From an uncultured Eubacterium sp. (GTDB taxonomy: Bacteria > Bacillota > Clostridia > Oscillospirales > Acutalibacteraceae), in contig UQCC01000011.1 of assembly GCA_900539325.1 (NCBI GenBank), positions 15,842-79,841 of the forward strand: a stretch of DNA of 64,000 nt. The letters run 5' to 3'. The position numbers were made by a program, and so were the translations under genes. The notes beneath the pieces are model-generated. The model saw nothing but the letters and a program-made list of their open reading frames with translations, ran no database searches and had not been told where the DNA came from. Numbering within the stretch: the stretch's first letter is position 1; the number at the start of each line of letters is the position of its first letter. This document shows, one piece after another, positions 42,087 to 50,702 of this stretch.

Positions 42087-42115
42087 ATTATACATAAAAA
42101 ATTCTTTTCAGTCAA
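42087..42115 (-). promoter_or_regulatory. Promoter of the ArsR-LRR operon
   Basis: TTGACT, 17 bases, TATAAT on the minus strand. Just after the -10 box AATATGT and ACATTAT form an imperfect inverted repeat that could be the repressor's own operator. Confidence 0.82.
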
Positions 42116-42129
42116 CTACGGCAAAAATA

Positions 42130-42163
42130 AAGCCGCAAAATGAAATCAATCAATTTGCAGCTT
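42130..42163 (-). terminator. Terminator after the histidine phosphatase gene
   Basis: Stem AAGCTGCAAA / TTTGCGGCTT (one G-T pair) then TTATTTTT on the minus strand. Confidence 0.8.
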
Positions 42164-42176
42164 AAAATATGTTTTA

Positions 42177-42893
42177 TTAATGTCTTGTGTCATCCGTAAA
42201 GCACTCACAAAAGCGAGCGGCAAACGCCGGTTCTTCGCCTCCTGCATAAAGATGACTTATATCACCGAATTGCTGAGTTCTGAAAACGGCAATGCCCTCT
42301 TCCCGTTCCTCTGTAATAAGAGTTGTAACCGAAGTAGGCAAAGCCACAAAATTATGCCACAGCACCATAGGAGAGCAACCGAAAATATGTGACAAAATCA
42401 CACATTCCACACCAAAGTGGCAAAACAACACGATTGTATCATGATTTGGTTTTTTCACTTCAAAAACATTGCCCTTATGTACATATCCGTGCTTTGCAAG
42501 AAGCTCATAAACGCCTTTGCAAACCTTATTGTACTTCTTTTCTACATTGCCGCTTTGCATAATCGGAGTTTTTATCCAACCCTGCGGTGTGTAAAAATCC
42601 GGATTATCGGTCCACTCTGCAGGCAGCCTGTCCCAAGCACTTTTGGTTTCACCGTTTATTTTAACCTTGCCTTCAAATTCTCTTGCCCATTTTAGGATTT
42701 CGGCACTGCGATTAAGCTTTTCAAGTGTTTTGGAGGCAGTATCCTTTGCTCTGCCGAGCGGAGAACAATAAAATGCTTTAACATCAAGCTTTGTAAGTCT
42801 TTCCGACAAAAGTTCCGCTTCTCTCCAACCCTTTGGAGTAAGTGAATCCACAGAATAATCAGGATCGCCGTGGCGCACAATAACAAATCTCAT
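42177..42893 (-). CDS. Histidine phosphatase family protein
   Basis: A 238-residue cytoplasmic phosphatase/phosphoglycerate-mutase superfamily member. The phospho-histidine motif VIVRHGDPDYS is at the N-terminus, FYCSPLGRAKDTA gives the conserved Arg, and IVLFCHFGVECVILSH the second His. The start at 42893 is chosen for its GAGG spacing. The substrate is unknown. Downstream of spo0A on the same strand, 50 bases away. Confidence 0.85.
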   Translation of the reverse strand: MRFVIVRHGDPDYSVDSLTPKGWREAELLSERLTKLDVKAFYCSPLGRAKDTASKTLEKLNRSAEILKWAREFEGKVKINGETKSAWDRLPAEWTDNPDFYTPQGWIKTPIMQSGNVEKKYNKVCKGVYELLAKHGYVHKGNVFEVKKPNHDTIVLFCHFGVECVILSHIFGCSPMVLWHNFVALPTSVTTLITEEREEGIAVFRTQQFGDISHLYAGGEEPAFAARFCECFTDDTRH

Positions 42894-42943
42894 ACTCATC
42901 ACCTCTGAGGTGATTATATAACAAATTCGGCATTATGTAAATA

Positions 42944-43714
42944 TCAAATTACCTGTGCCCTGTGCATAGACAACCTTATTCTGTCAGCAATCATAGCAAT
43001 AAATTCACTGTTTGTAGGCTTTCCTCTGTCAGACTGGATGGTATAGCCGAAATATGACGACAACACCTCAACATCGCCTCTGTCCCAAGCAACCTCAATA
43101 GCATGACGAATTGCCCTCTCAACTCGTGACGATGTGGTTGAATACATCTTTGCTATTGTTGGATATAAAAGCTTTGTTACAGATTCAAGCATTTCCTCAT
43201 CATTTATGCTCAAATCTATGGCCGTGCGTAAATACTGATAGCCTTTTATATGCGCAGGAACACCTATTTGACGCATAATATCCGATATTACAACCTCGGT
43301 ATCACGCTCAATAATTCCTGTTTTCTTTATTCTTTCTCTTTTCCAATTCGCCAAACTTTGCACCCTCTTTGCAACGGATGACGGATTAACAGGTTTGAGA
43401 AAATAATAATCGGCACCTGCATCTATTATTTGCTGCTCAAAATCTGCACTGTCAACAGATGAGAACACAATTACAAGCGGCGGATTACTCAAGCTTTCAC
43501 GGATATAGTCCAAAACCTCTATTCCGTCAAGTCCGCTCATAAAGACATCCATCATTACGGCATCAAAATGCTGACTTTGCAAAAGCTCAATTACTTTTCT
43601 TCCGTCCTTTTTCGTTAAAAACGAATCAAAGCCGAATTTCTTCAGTTCCCGTTGACACTCTTTACCGAACGACTCCGAGTCATCGGCAACGAGTACTTTC
43701 ATTGTTTCATTCAT
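42944..43714 (-). CDS. spo0A: Sporulation master regulator Spo0A
   Basis: Response regulator that commits the cell to sporulation when phosphorylated. The 256-residue protein has a receiver domain (VLVADDSESF; phospho-acceptor Asp in DAVMMDVFMSGLDG; Lys in YYFLKPVN) and the diagnostic Spo0A DNA-binding domain. The latter shows GVPAHIKGYQYLRTAI, VTKLLYPTIAKMY, SSRVERAIRHAIEVAWDRGD and GKPTNSEFIAMIADRIRL. It is not preceded by spoIVB, its usual neighbour in Bacillus and Clostridium. Two matching palindromes lie upstream. Confidence 0.98.
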   Translation of the reverse strand: MNETMKVLVADDSESFGKECQRELKKFGFDSFLTKKDGRKVIELLQSQHFDAVMMDVFMSGLDGIEVLDYIRESLSNPPLVIVFSSVDSADFEQQIIDAGADYYFLKPVNPSSVAKRVQSLANWKRERIKKTGIIERDTEVVISDIMRQIGVPAHIKGYQYLRTAIDLSINDEEMLESVTKLLYPTIAKMYSTTSSRVERAIRHAIEVAWDRGDVEVLSSYFGYTIQSDRGKPTNSEFIAMIADRIRLSMHRAQVI

Positions 43715-43752
43715 TACTTTTTTACTCCCATTTAAAAAATTTTACAACGAAA

Positions 43753-43847
43753 TGTGAATATTATTCACACCCGTTGTTTCCACATATTAGCATATTTTTA
43801 AGTAAAAATCAATAGTTTCTACGCAATTTATGTGAATTTTTTTCACA
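43753..43847. promoter_or_regulatory. Two TGTGAA-N5-TTCACA palindromes upstream of spo0A
   Basis: TGTGAATATTATTCACA (43753-43769) and TGTGAATTTTTTTCACA (43831-43847) start 78 bases apart in the region before spo0A. Each is a perfect 6-bp inverted repeat around five bases. They resemble sites of Crp/Fnr or Rex regulators but have a different spacing (N5), so the binding protein is unknown. Confidence 0.65.
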
Positions 43848-43878
43848 TTTTTTACAATTCTTCGAGTTTTGACAAAAA

Positions 43879-43928
43879 AAGACACCGTTTGAAAGTTTCC
43901 GCAAATAAAAACTCACAAATAGTGTCTT
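43879..43928 (-). terminator. Terminator after the polytopic membrane protein
   Basis: AAGACACTA pairs with CGGTGTCTT across a long loop, then TTTTTTTG on the minus strand. Confidence 0.65.
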
Positions 43929-43936
43929 ATTTATAT

Positions 43937-44839
43937 TTATTTTTCAGTCTGTTCGTTTTTGATTTTCTCCACAATTTGTTTTTCCGTATTGAAGGATTGT
44001 GCTTTATGAAAATAATACCTGTAATTTTTAACAACCAAAAATACGCCGAGCACGAAAACAAGCACTCCGAAAACCATAATAATTTTAAGGATATCATTCA
44101 GCGTATCGGCAAGAGCCATATTATACACATCAACATCGGTGAAATGTAAATCATTTGCATACTTCATAATAATGGCAAAAAACGGCAACACAAACATTAC
44201 CTCACCCGAAATTATAAAGCTGATACCCATATATTCATACTTTTTATGTCGGCGTGCAGAAATAAAATCAATAAGGAATATGCACAGTATAAATGCTATA
44301 AGGGAGAAAAGCATTGCAAAAGCAGGTTTGTTTGTATATGTAAGAGCGATAATAATGATGCTGTTTGTGCTTTCGTCCCCTACAACTTTATTGAATGCAT
44401 CCACCGCAAAACAAGCATATTGATTCATTTGCCGATTTGTTATCGGAATATCATTTTTCTTGCAATATTTTGTGATTGAGTTTTTGCAATAATCATATAA
44501 AAATCCGGATTCCGAATAATCGGTTTTATATCCTTTAACAACATTGTTTGAAGCAATATGCAAAGCACTTTGCATATGTTTGCTTGAAAATGCCGAGGTG
44601 TATGCCTTTTTAGGTATTCCTGTTTTTTTGGCAACCTCACCGAGTTCGTTATAAACCTCCTTAAGCAGTTGACTGTTGTATGCCTCAAATCTTTTTTGAA
44701 CAAAGGTATTTGTACGCAAAAGCGAAGCGGTTATGCCGACTGATATAAAGATGGTTGCCGATGCCGCCATAACAACCGCAAGAATATAGCATATAAATCT
44801 TTTAAAGCCAAAAGTGGCGTTTTTAGGTTTTCCGTTCAT
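43937..44839 (-). CDS. Uncharacterised four-helix membrane protein
   Basis: A 300-residue protein not recognised. Helix 1 (ICYILAVVMAASATIFISVGI) is followed by an external domain of about 130 residues with Tyr/Lys-rich helices. Then come three helices (MLFSLIAFILCIFLIDFIS, ISFIISGEVMFVLPFFAIIM, ILKIIMVFGVLVFVLGVFLVV) and a basic tail. The ATG at 44839 follows GAGG. Ten bases after the sortase-like gene, so the two probably act as a unit. The large external loop could be the partner or substrate site. Confidence 0.7.
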   Translation of the reverse strand: MNGKPKNATFGFKRFICYILAVVMAASATIFISVGITASLLRTNTFVQKRFEAYNSQLLKEVYNELGEVAKKTGIPKKAYTSAFSSKHMQSALHIASNNVVKGYKTDYSESGFLYDYCKNSITKYCKKNDIPITNRQMNQYACFAVDAFNKVVGDESTNSIIIIALTYTNKPAFAMLFSLIAFILCIFLIDFISARRHKKYEYMGISFIISGEVMFVLPFFAIIMKYANDLHFTDVDVYNMALADTLNDILKIIMVFGVLVFVLGVFLVVKNYRYYFHKAQSFNTEKQIVEKIKNEQTEK

Positions 44840-44849
44840 TTTCAGCACC

Positions 44850-45455
44850 TCATTTCTTAATCAAATCTGCTGTATAAACAGTATAAAAGAAATCATTATC
44901 CTTTTCAAAATTTTTATACGGCAGGCACATAATAAGTTTGTTTTTATCGCTGAAATCCTTTATTTCATCACGGGAAACTATATATTCAACACTATTGATT
45001 TGATAATGATAAGTTCCGTTTTTATAAAACTCAATGTCAATTTCGTCACCGATTTTTGCTTTATGCAAATTTCTGAATTCCGCATCGGAGTTTTTGCCGA
45101 TAATCATAACACAACCGTTATTCCACGGCTCGGTTGAACCTTTCAAAAGAGAAGCGGCGTTGGAATTTTCATTTTCCGAATCAAAAGTAACAGCACATCC
45201 GAGTGCAACATCTTCCGAGCTGAGCCAACCTATAAATCTGTTGTGATTAAGCTCGGAAAATTCATTGTACTTTGTTGGGAACATATCATAATCTTTAACA
45301 TTATATTGTGTGACCGCATGTACCTTATCCGTGGCAACAGGGAGCGAATCTATAAATTTAGGCACAACAAATGTAGCCGTTATAATTAAAACTGCCAAAA
45401 CCAAAAGCGGATAAACAACCGCTCTCATTATATATGATGACTTCAATCTGTTCAT
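44850..45455 (-). CDS. Sortase-like protein lacking the catalytic histidine
   Basis: A 201-residue protein with an N-terminal helix (VVYPLLVLAVLIITATFVV) and an external beta-barrel that follows the sortase pattern: NRFIGWLSS, STEPWNNGCVMIIGKNSDAEFRNLHKAKIGDEIDI, then YHYQINSVEYIVSRDEI, and the strand LIMCLPY with the candidate Cys177. Where sortases have His (GHN or GHR) this protein has Lys121 (IIGKNSD), and the Arg that follows the Cys strand is not evident. It is therefore probably a non-enzymatic or altered sortase. Start at 45455, with GGAG. Confidence 0.68.
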   Translation of the reverse strand: MNRLKSSYIMRAVVYPLLVLAVLIITATFVVPKFIDSLPVATDKVHAVTQYNVKDYDMFPTKYNEFSELNHNRFIGWLSSEDVALGCAVTFDSENENSNAASLLKGSTEPWNNGCVMIIGKNSDAEFRNLHKAKIGDEIDIEFYKNGTYHYQINSVEYIVSRDEIKDFSDKNKLIMCLPYKNFEKDNDFFYTVYTADLIKK

Positions 45456-45514
45456 AGCATTCTCCAAAATAAATTATACTAAATTAATTATATATTATTA
45501 ATCGACAAAAAACA

Positions 45515-45544
45515 AGAAAAAAGTGCTCTCGATGGAGAGCACTT
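45515..45544 (-). terminator. PFOR terminator
   Basis: Perfect 10-bp stem AAGTGCTCTC / GAGAGCACTT with a 4-base loop and a T-run on the minus strand. Confidence 0.92.
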
Positions 45545-45560
45545 TATATTTGTTTACCGA

Positions 45561-48500
45561 TTATTCTGCGTCAGGAGCGTAGAAATCAACAAGCTTTGCA
45601 AGTTTGTTGTACTTTTCAATAGAATTATCGGCAGCGATTGAGAAGAGCTGTTCTGCCTTGCCAGGGAAGGATCTCTTAAGAGCAGAATATCTTGTTTCGC
45701 CTTCGATAAATTCTACATAGTCGGCTGTAGGAGCCTTAGAGTCAAGGCTGAACGGATTCTTGCCTTCAGGAATGAGAGAAGGATTGTAACGGAAGAGGTT
45801 CCAATAACCTGCTGCAACAGCCTTCTTTTGTTCCATCTGGTTAAACGGCATCTTGATACCGTGATTGATACAAGGTGCATAGCAGATAACAAGTGAAGGA
45901 CCATGGTAAGAGGCAGCTTCTTGGAATGCCTTTAAGCATTGATTTGCATTTGCACCCATAGCAACCTGTGCTACATATACATAGCCGTAAGACATAGCGA
46001 TTTGAGCCAAATCCTTTTTCTTAACAACCTTACCTGAAGCGGCAAACTTGGCAACAGCACCCGTAGGTGTTGACTTTGAAGCCTGACCGCCTGTGTTAGA
46101 ATAAACTTCTGTATCGAATACAACGATGTTTACATCTTCGTTAGAAGCGATTACATGGTCAAGACCGCCGAAACCGATATCGTAAGCCCAACCGTCACCG
46201 CCGAAGATGAACTGATACTTCTTAGCGGCATAATCAGAATCCTTAAGGAAGTCTGCTGCGGCATCTGCTGCTTCGCCCGAAAGGTTTGCACCCTTGAGAG
46301 CTGCAATAAGAGCATCTGCGTCAACATCGTTCTTTGCGGCGTCATCATAAGTTGAAAGCCATGCGTCTGCTTCCTTAACGCCTGCCTTAGAAAGAACTTC
46401 TGCGTCTGCGGCAAGTCTTTCTCTGATTTGCTTTTGAGCAAGGTACATACCGTAACCGAACTCTGCGTTATCCTCAAAGAGTGAGTTTGACCAAGCAGGA
46501 CCGTGACCGTTTTTGTCAACTGTATAAGGAGTTGAAGGTGCTGAACCGCCCCAGATTGATGAACAACCTGTTGCGTTTGCGATGTACATCTTGTCACCGT
46601 AAAGCTGTGTAACAAGCTTTGCATAAGGTGTTTCACCGCAGCCTGCACAAGCACCCGAGAACTCAAGGTATGGCTTTCTGAACTGAACGCCGATTGTATT
46701 AGGAGTAAGAACTTCCGGCTTTGCAGGAGTATCTACAAGAGCATCGAAAGATTTTTGTACATGGAGCTGAGAAGCAATAGGCTTCATTGTGAGCGACTTT
46801 GTAGGGCAAACATTTGCACAAGAGCCGCAACCTGTACAGTCAAGAGCAGAAACAATAAGTGCATATTGATAATCTGTTCTCTTATGCTTAATCATTGCTG
46901 TGCCTTCAGGAGCTGCCTTTGCCTCTTCTTCGTTCATAACGATAGGTCTGATAACAGCGTGAGGGCAAACCATTGAACAAAGGTTACATTGTGCACACTT
47001 TGTAGGGTCCCATTCAGGAACAGAGATAGCGATACCTCTCTTTTCAAATGCGGCAGAACCTTGAGGATATACACCGTCGGCACTGTCAACAAATGCAGAT
47101 ACAGGAAGGTCATCACCGTGAAGTCTGCCTACAGGGTCAAGAATATTCTTAACAAACTTCTTCATTTCAGGTCTGTCTGTATCAACATGCATTTCTGCCT
47201 TTTCGTCAACAGCATCCTTCCAAGAAGCAGGAACATCAATCTTAACAACTTCCTTTGAGCCTCTGTCGATACCGTTGCAGTTAGCGTTTACAACAGCTTC
47301 GCCCTTCTTTGAGAACTTTGCAACAACCTTTTCTTTCATATATCCGATTGCTTCGTCAACAGGGAGAATACCGCTGATTGTGAAGAATGCAGACTGAAGA
47401 ATTGTTGAAGCTCTGCCCGGAAGGCCGACTTCTTCGGCAATCTTGATACCGTTGATTGTGTAGAAGTTGATATTGTTTTGTGCAATATATCTCTTCATAG
47501 ATGCAGGAAGTTCTTTATCAAGTTCTTCCGGAGTCCAAATACAGTTGAGGAGGAATGTACCGCCCGGTACAAGGTCCTGAACCATATCATATTTTGTTAC
47601 ATATGAAGGGTTGTGGCAAGCAACAAAGTTTGCCTTGTTAATCAAATATGTTGATGTAATCGGTGATGAACCGAAACGAAGGTGAGATACGGTGATACCG
47701 CCTGACTTCTTTGAGTCATAGAAGAAGTAACCCTGAGCATACATATCCGTATGGTCACCGATAATCTTAATAGAGTCTTTGTTTGCACCTACTGTACCGT
47801 CTGAGCCAAGACCCCAGAACTTACAAGATGTTGTTCCGGCAGGAGTTGTATCAGGAGTTTCTGTGATAGGCAACGAAAGATTTGTAACATCATCGTCAAT
47901 AGAAAGAACAAATTGATGCTTTGGTTCAGGTGCAGACATATTTGCAAATACTGCAATAACATGAGCAGGAAGTGTATCCTTTGAACCCAAGCCGTAACGA
48001 CCGCCGTAAACAGGAACTGCATCGAACTTTGAGCCTTTAAGAGCGGCAACAACATCAAGATAAAGAGGTTCGCCGAGTGAGCCCGGTTCCTTAGTTCTGT
48101 CGATAACCGAAATGTGCTTTACAGTTTCAGGCAATACACCGATAAGGTGCTTTGCGGAGAAAGGTCTGTAAAGGTGAACACATACCATACCAACCTTTTC
48201 GCCTCTTGCATTGAGGAAGTCAACTGTTTCCTTAATAGTGTCGCAAACAGAACCCATAGCGATGATAACACGCTCTGCGTCTGGTGCACCGTAATAGTTA
48301 AAGAGTTGATAGTTTGTACCGATTTTTTCATTAACCTTGTTCATATATGCTTCTGTTGCGGCAACAGCATCTGCATAATACTTGTTACAAGCTTCTCTGT
48401 GCTGGAAGAAAATATCTGAATTTTCTGCAGAGCCACGAAGAACAGGGTGCTCAGGATTTAATGCTCTTGCTCTGAAATCAGCAACATCCTGTGGGTCAAG

Positions 48501-49082
48501 CATATCTCTGAGGTCTTCATAATCCCAAGTTTCAATCTTCTGAACTTCGTGAGAAGTACGGAAACCGTCAAAGAAATGAAGATAAGGCACACGGCTCTTG
48601 AGAGTTGCGAGGTGAGCAACCGCACCAAGGTCCATAACCTCTTGAACATTTGCCGAGCAAAGCATAGCATAACCTGTTTGACGGCATGCCATAACATCGG
48701 AATGATCACCGAAAATGTTAAGTGCGTGAGTTGATACGCAACGAGCAGAAACATGAATTACGCTCGGAATAAGTTCGCCGGCAATCTTGTACATATTAGG
48801 GATCATCAAAAGAAGGCCCTGTGATGCTGTGTAAGTAGTGGTCAATGCGCCTGCCGAAAGTGAGCCGTGAACAGCACCTGCTGCACCTGCCTCAGATTCA
48901 AGCTCGGCAACCTTTACGGTTTGACCGAATAAGTTCTTTACACCCTTTGCTGCCATAGCATCGGTTTCTTCTGCCATTGGTGAAGAAGGTGTAATAGGAT
49001 AGATGGCTGCAACTTCAGTAAACGCATAGCTTACATGAGCGGCTGCACTGTTACCATCCATGGTTTTTTTAGCTCTTGCCAT
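45561..49082 (-). CDS. nifJ: Pyruvate:ferredoxin (flavodoxin) oxidoreductase
   Basis: Oxidises pyruvate to acetyl-CoA and CO2, reducing ferredoxin; central to anaerobic fermentation. The 1173-residue single-chain enzyme has the alpha domain (TEVAAIYPITPSSPMAEETD), the gamma domain, and two 4Fe-4S clusters (CAQCNLCSMVCPHAVIRP and CTGCGSCANVCPTKS). The TPP-binding beta domain follows (CAGCGETPYAKLVTQL, NATGCSSIWGGSAPSTPY, GGDGWAYDIGFGGLDHVIAS, DTEVYSNTGGQASKSTP). GGAGG site, high-expression codon use. Monocistronic, with its own promoter and terminator. Confidence 0.98.
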   Translation of the reverse strand: MARAKKTMDGNSAAAHVSYAFTEVAAIYPITPSSPMAEETDAMAAKGVKNLFGQTVKVAELESEAGAAGAVHGSLSAGALTTTYTASQGLLLMIPNMYKIAGELIPSVIHVSARCVSTHALNIFGDHSDVMACRQTGYAMLCSANVQEVMDLGAVAHLATLKSRVPYLHFFDGFRTSHEVQKIETWDYEDLRDMLDPQDVADFRARALNPEHPVLRGSAENSDIFFQHREACNKYYADAVAATEAYMNKVNEKIGTNYQLFNYYGAPDAERVIIAMGSVCDTIKETVDFLNARGEKVGMVCVHLYRPFSAKHLIGVLPETVKHISVIDRTKEPGSLGEPLYLDVVAALKGSKFDAVPVYGGRYGLGSKDTLPAHVIAVFANMSAPEPKHQFVLSIDDDVTNLSLPITETPDTTPAGTTSCKFWGLGSDGTVGANKDSIKIIGDHTDMYAQGYFFYDSKKSGGITVSHLRFGSSPITSTYLINKANFVACHNPSYVTKYDMVQDLVPGGTFLLNCIWTPEELDKELPASMKRYIAQNNINFYTINGIKIAEEVGLPGRASTILQSAFFTISGILPVDEAIGYMKEKVVAKFSKKGEAVVNANCNGIDRGSKEVVKIDVPASWKDAVDEKAEMHVDTDRPEMKKFVKNILDPVGRLHGDDLPVSAFVDSADGVYPQGSAAFEKRGIAISVPEWDPTKCAQCNLCSMVCPHAVIRPIVMNEEEAKAAPEGTAMIKHKRTDYQYALIVSALDCTGCGSCANVCPTKSLTMKPIASQLHVQKSFDALVDTPAKPEVLTPNTIGVQFRKPYLEFSGACAGCGETPYAKLVTQLYGDKMYIANATGCSSIWGGSAPSTPYTVDKNGHGPAWSNSLFEDNAEFGYGMYLAQKQIRERLAADAEVLSKAGVKEADAWLSTYDDAAKNDVDADALIAALKGANLSGEAADAAADFLKDSDYAAKKYQFIFGGDGWAYDIGFGGLDHVIASNEDVNIVVFDTEVYSNTGGQASKSTPTGAVAKFAASGKVVKKKDLAQIAMSYGYVYVAQVAMGANANQCLKAFQEAASYHGPSLVICYAPCINHGIKMPFNQMEQKKAVAAGYWNLFRYNPSLIPEGKNPFSLDSKAPTADYVEFIEGETRYSALKRSFPGKAEQLFSIAADNSIEKYNKLAKLVDFYAPDAE

Positions 49083-49150
49083 TGGAAATTCCCTCCATAT
49101 AAAAAATTCAAATTAGCAATTGGGCATAATTTACCCAAGTTATCAATGTA

Positions 49151-49179
49151 ATTATAGCACTCTGCATCGTCAAATTCAA
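49151..49179 (-). promoter_or_regulatory. PFOR promoter
   Basis: TTGAAT, 17 bases, TATAAT on the minus strand. Just downstream, TTGGG and CCCAA form a short inverted repeat with a 9-base gap (about 49118-49136), a possible operator. Confidence 0.75.
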
Positions 49180-49239
49180 CATAATAAAATAAAAATTTTA
49201 TTATATTGATTGTTTTTTTGTAAAAAATTAACAAATTCA

Positions 49240-49267
49240 AAAAAGTTCTCCAAAAACGGAGAACTTC
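49240..49267 (-). terminator. Terminator after the 49.3 kb membrane-protein gene
   Basis: AGTTCTCC / GGAGAACT stem, then TTTTTTG on the minus strand. Confidence 0.9.
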
Positions 49268-49273
49268 AATCGG

Positions 49274-49726
49274 TTATTTTAAGCGAGCCTTGAATTCGTC
49301 ATCAATTGCTTTGAGCGTGTGCTTTGTGGTAAGGCCGAGTTCAATCGTCACCACGCTGTCATCATCAAGAAAAATAATAATGTGCGAATAGCGGTCAACA
49401 AAATTCTTTTTTAGGCTTGCTTTGGTATCTCTGCCGGTTTGCACCTTGACAATATGGTAATATTCAAACACATTGTTTTCGTCAACGCCTGTAAACTCCA
49501 CCTTGTCGGAGGTGAAACGAACACCTGTTTTGAGCACTTCTTTAGCCATAAGCACAACAATAACGGCGGCAACGATTTCTACAAGAACATAAACGCCGAC
49601 TTTCCAATCGAAGCCCTCAACAACCTTTATGCCGCAAAAATACGCATTAACCGCCACGGCAACAGCCATGGCAAGTGTCACCGCCGCCGTAATCGGCGAC
49701 AAGCACATAATAAATTTATCTTTCAT
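49274..49726 (-). CDS. Small two-helix membrane protein (hypothetical)
   Basis: A 150-residue protein not assigned to a family. Two adjacent hydrophobic helices (SPITAAVTLAMAVAVAVNAYF and VGVYVLVEIVAAVIVVLMA) are followed by a cytoplasmic PH-like beta domain (VRFTSDKVEFTGVDENNVFEYYHIVKVQTGRD, HIIIFLDDDSVVTIEL). The ATG overlaps the pseudouridine synthase stop (ATGA), giving translational coupling. Confidence 0.7.
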   Translation of the reverse strand: MKDKFIMCLSPITAAVTLAMAVAVAVNAYFCGIKVVEGFDWKVGVYVLVEIVAAVIVVLMAKEVLKTGVRFTSDKVEFTGVDENNVFEYYHIVKVQTGRDTKASLKKNFVDRYSHIIIFLDDDSVVTIELGLTTKHTLKAIDDEFKARLK

Positions 49727-50673
49727 CAATAAACCCTTTTCCTGAATTTTTCCAAAATCGGACAATTAGAAGATTCAAATTCTCTGCCGTTAAGATATTT
49801 CAAAATTCCTGCATCGGTAGTGAAATTAAACTTCAACTTATATGAATAAAGTTCCTGCTTAAATCTGCCGTGATGTGAACCGTACTTGCCGTCATTAAGG
49901 AGCGGATGGCCGATTGAAGCAAGGTGTGCCCTAATTTGATGAGTTCTGCCCGTGAGCAATTCCACCTCAACAAGCGACAAATCATTGTAGCTGTCAAGCA
50001 CGGTGTATTTCGTTCTGCAAAGCTTTGCACCGTCTGTTTCGGTTTGAGTAACCTTAACCATATTTTTCTTGGTATCCTTAATGAGCCAGCCAACCAAAAC
50101 ATCGCTTTTTTTATCAAAAACGCCCTCTGTAACGGTTAAATAAATCTTATCAATTTCCCTGTCCTTAATCTTTTGATTGAGGATTTTAAGAGATTGATAG
50201 TTCTTTGCACCGATAACAATGCCGCCTGTGTTTCGGTCAATTCTATTGGCAAGTGACGGAGTGAAGCTGTTTTCTTCTTCAGGCTTATACTCGCCCTTGT
50301 CATAAAGATAGCGTTTCATCGAGGCAACAAGAGTGTTGACATATTCCTTGCCGTCGGGATGACAAAGTTCGCCCTGTTTTTTATCCATAAGAATAATATT
50401 TTCGTCCTCATAGATAATCGACAAATCCTTTGGAGCAGAAAGAAAATCATAATGTTTTTTCTTTTCCGCAAGCATATCATCGGGCAGATAAAGGTCAATC
50501 ACGTCGCCGTTAAGAAGCACCTGTTCGGGTGTGCAACGCTTGCGATTAACCTTGATATTCTTTTTTCTGATTTGCTTAAACATCATCGACTTGGGTAGAG
50601 TTGCAAAGTGTTTTTGCAAAAACTTGTCCACTCTCTGTCCCGCATCGTTTGAATTAACTGTTACACTTTTCAT
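49726..50673 (-). CDS. RluA-family RNA pseudouridine synthase
   Basis: Converts uridine to pseudouridine in rRNA or tRNA. The 315-residue protein has an N-terminal S4 RNA-binding domain (RVDKFLQKHFATLPKSMMFKQIRKKNIKVNRKR) and the RluA catalytic domain with the active Asp in NRIDRNTGGIVIGAKN (where most have HRLDxxTSG), then LLTGRTHQIRAHLASIGHPLLNDGKYG. The NRIDRNTGG variant is known in the RluC/D-like branch of Firmicutes. The ribosome site is weak. Confidence 0.9.
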   Translation of the reverse strand: MKSVTVNSNDAGQRVDKFLQKHFATLPKSMMFKQIRKKNIKVNRKRCTPEQVLLNGDVIDLYLPDDMLAEKKKHYDFLSAPKDLSIIYEDENIILMDKKQGELCHPDGKEYVNTLVASMKRYLYDKGEYKPEEENSFTPSLANRIDRNTGGIVIGAKNYQSLKILNQKIKDREIDKIYLTVTEGVFDKKSDVLVGWLIKDTKKNMVKVTQTETDGAKLCRTKYTVLDSYNDLSLVEVELLTGRTHQIRAHLASIGHPLLNDGKYGSHHGRFKQELYSYKLKFNFTTDAGILKYLNGREFESSNCPILEKFRKRVY

Positions 50674-50702
50674 AGGTGTATTATATTCTATTTGCGAACC
50701 AT

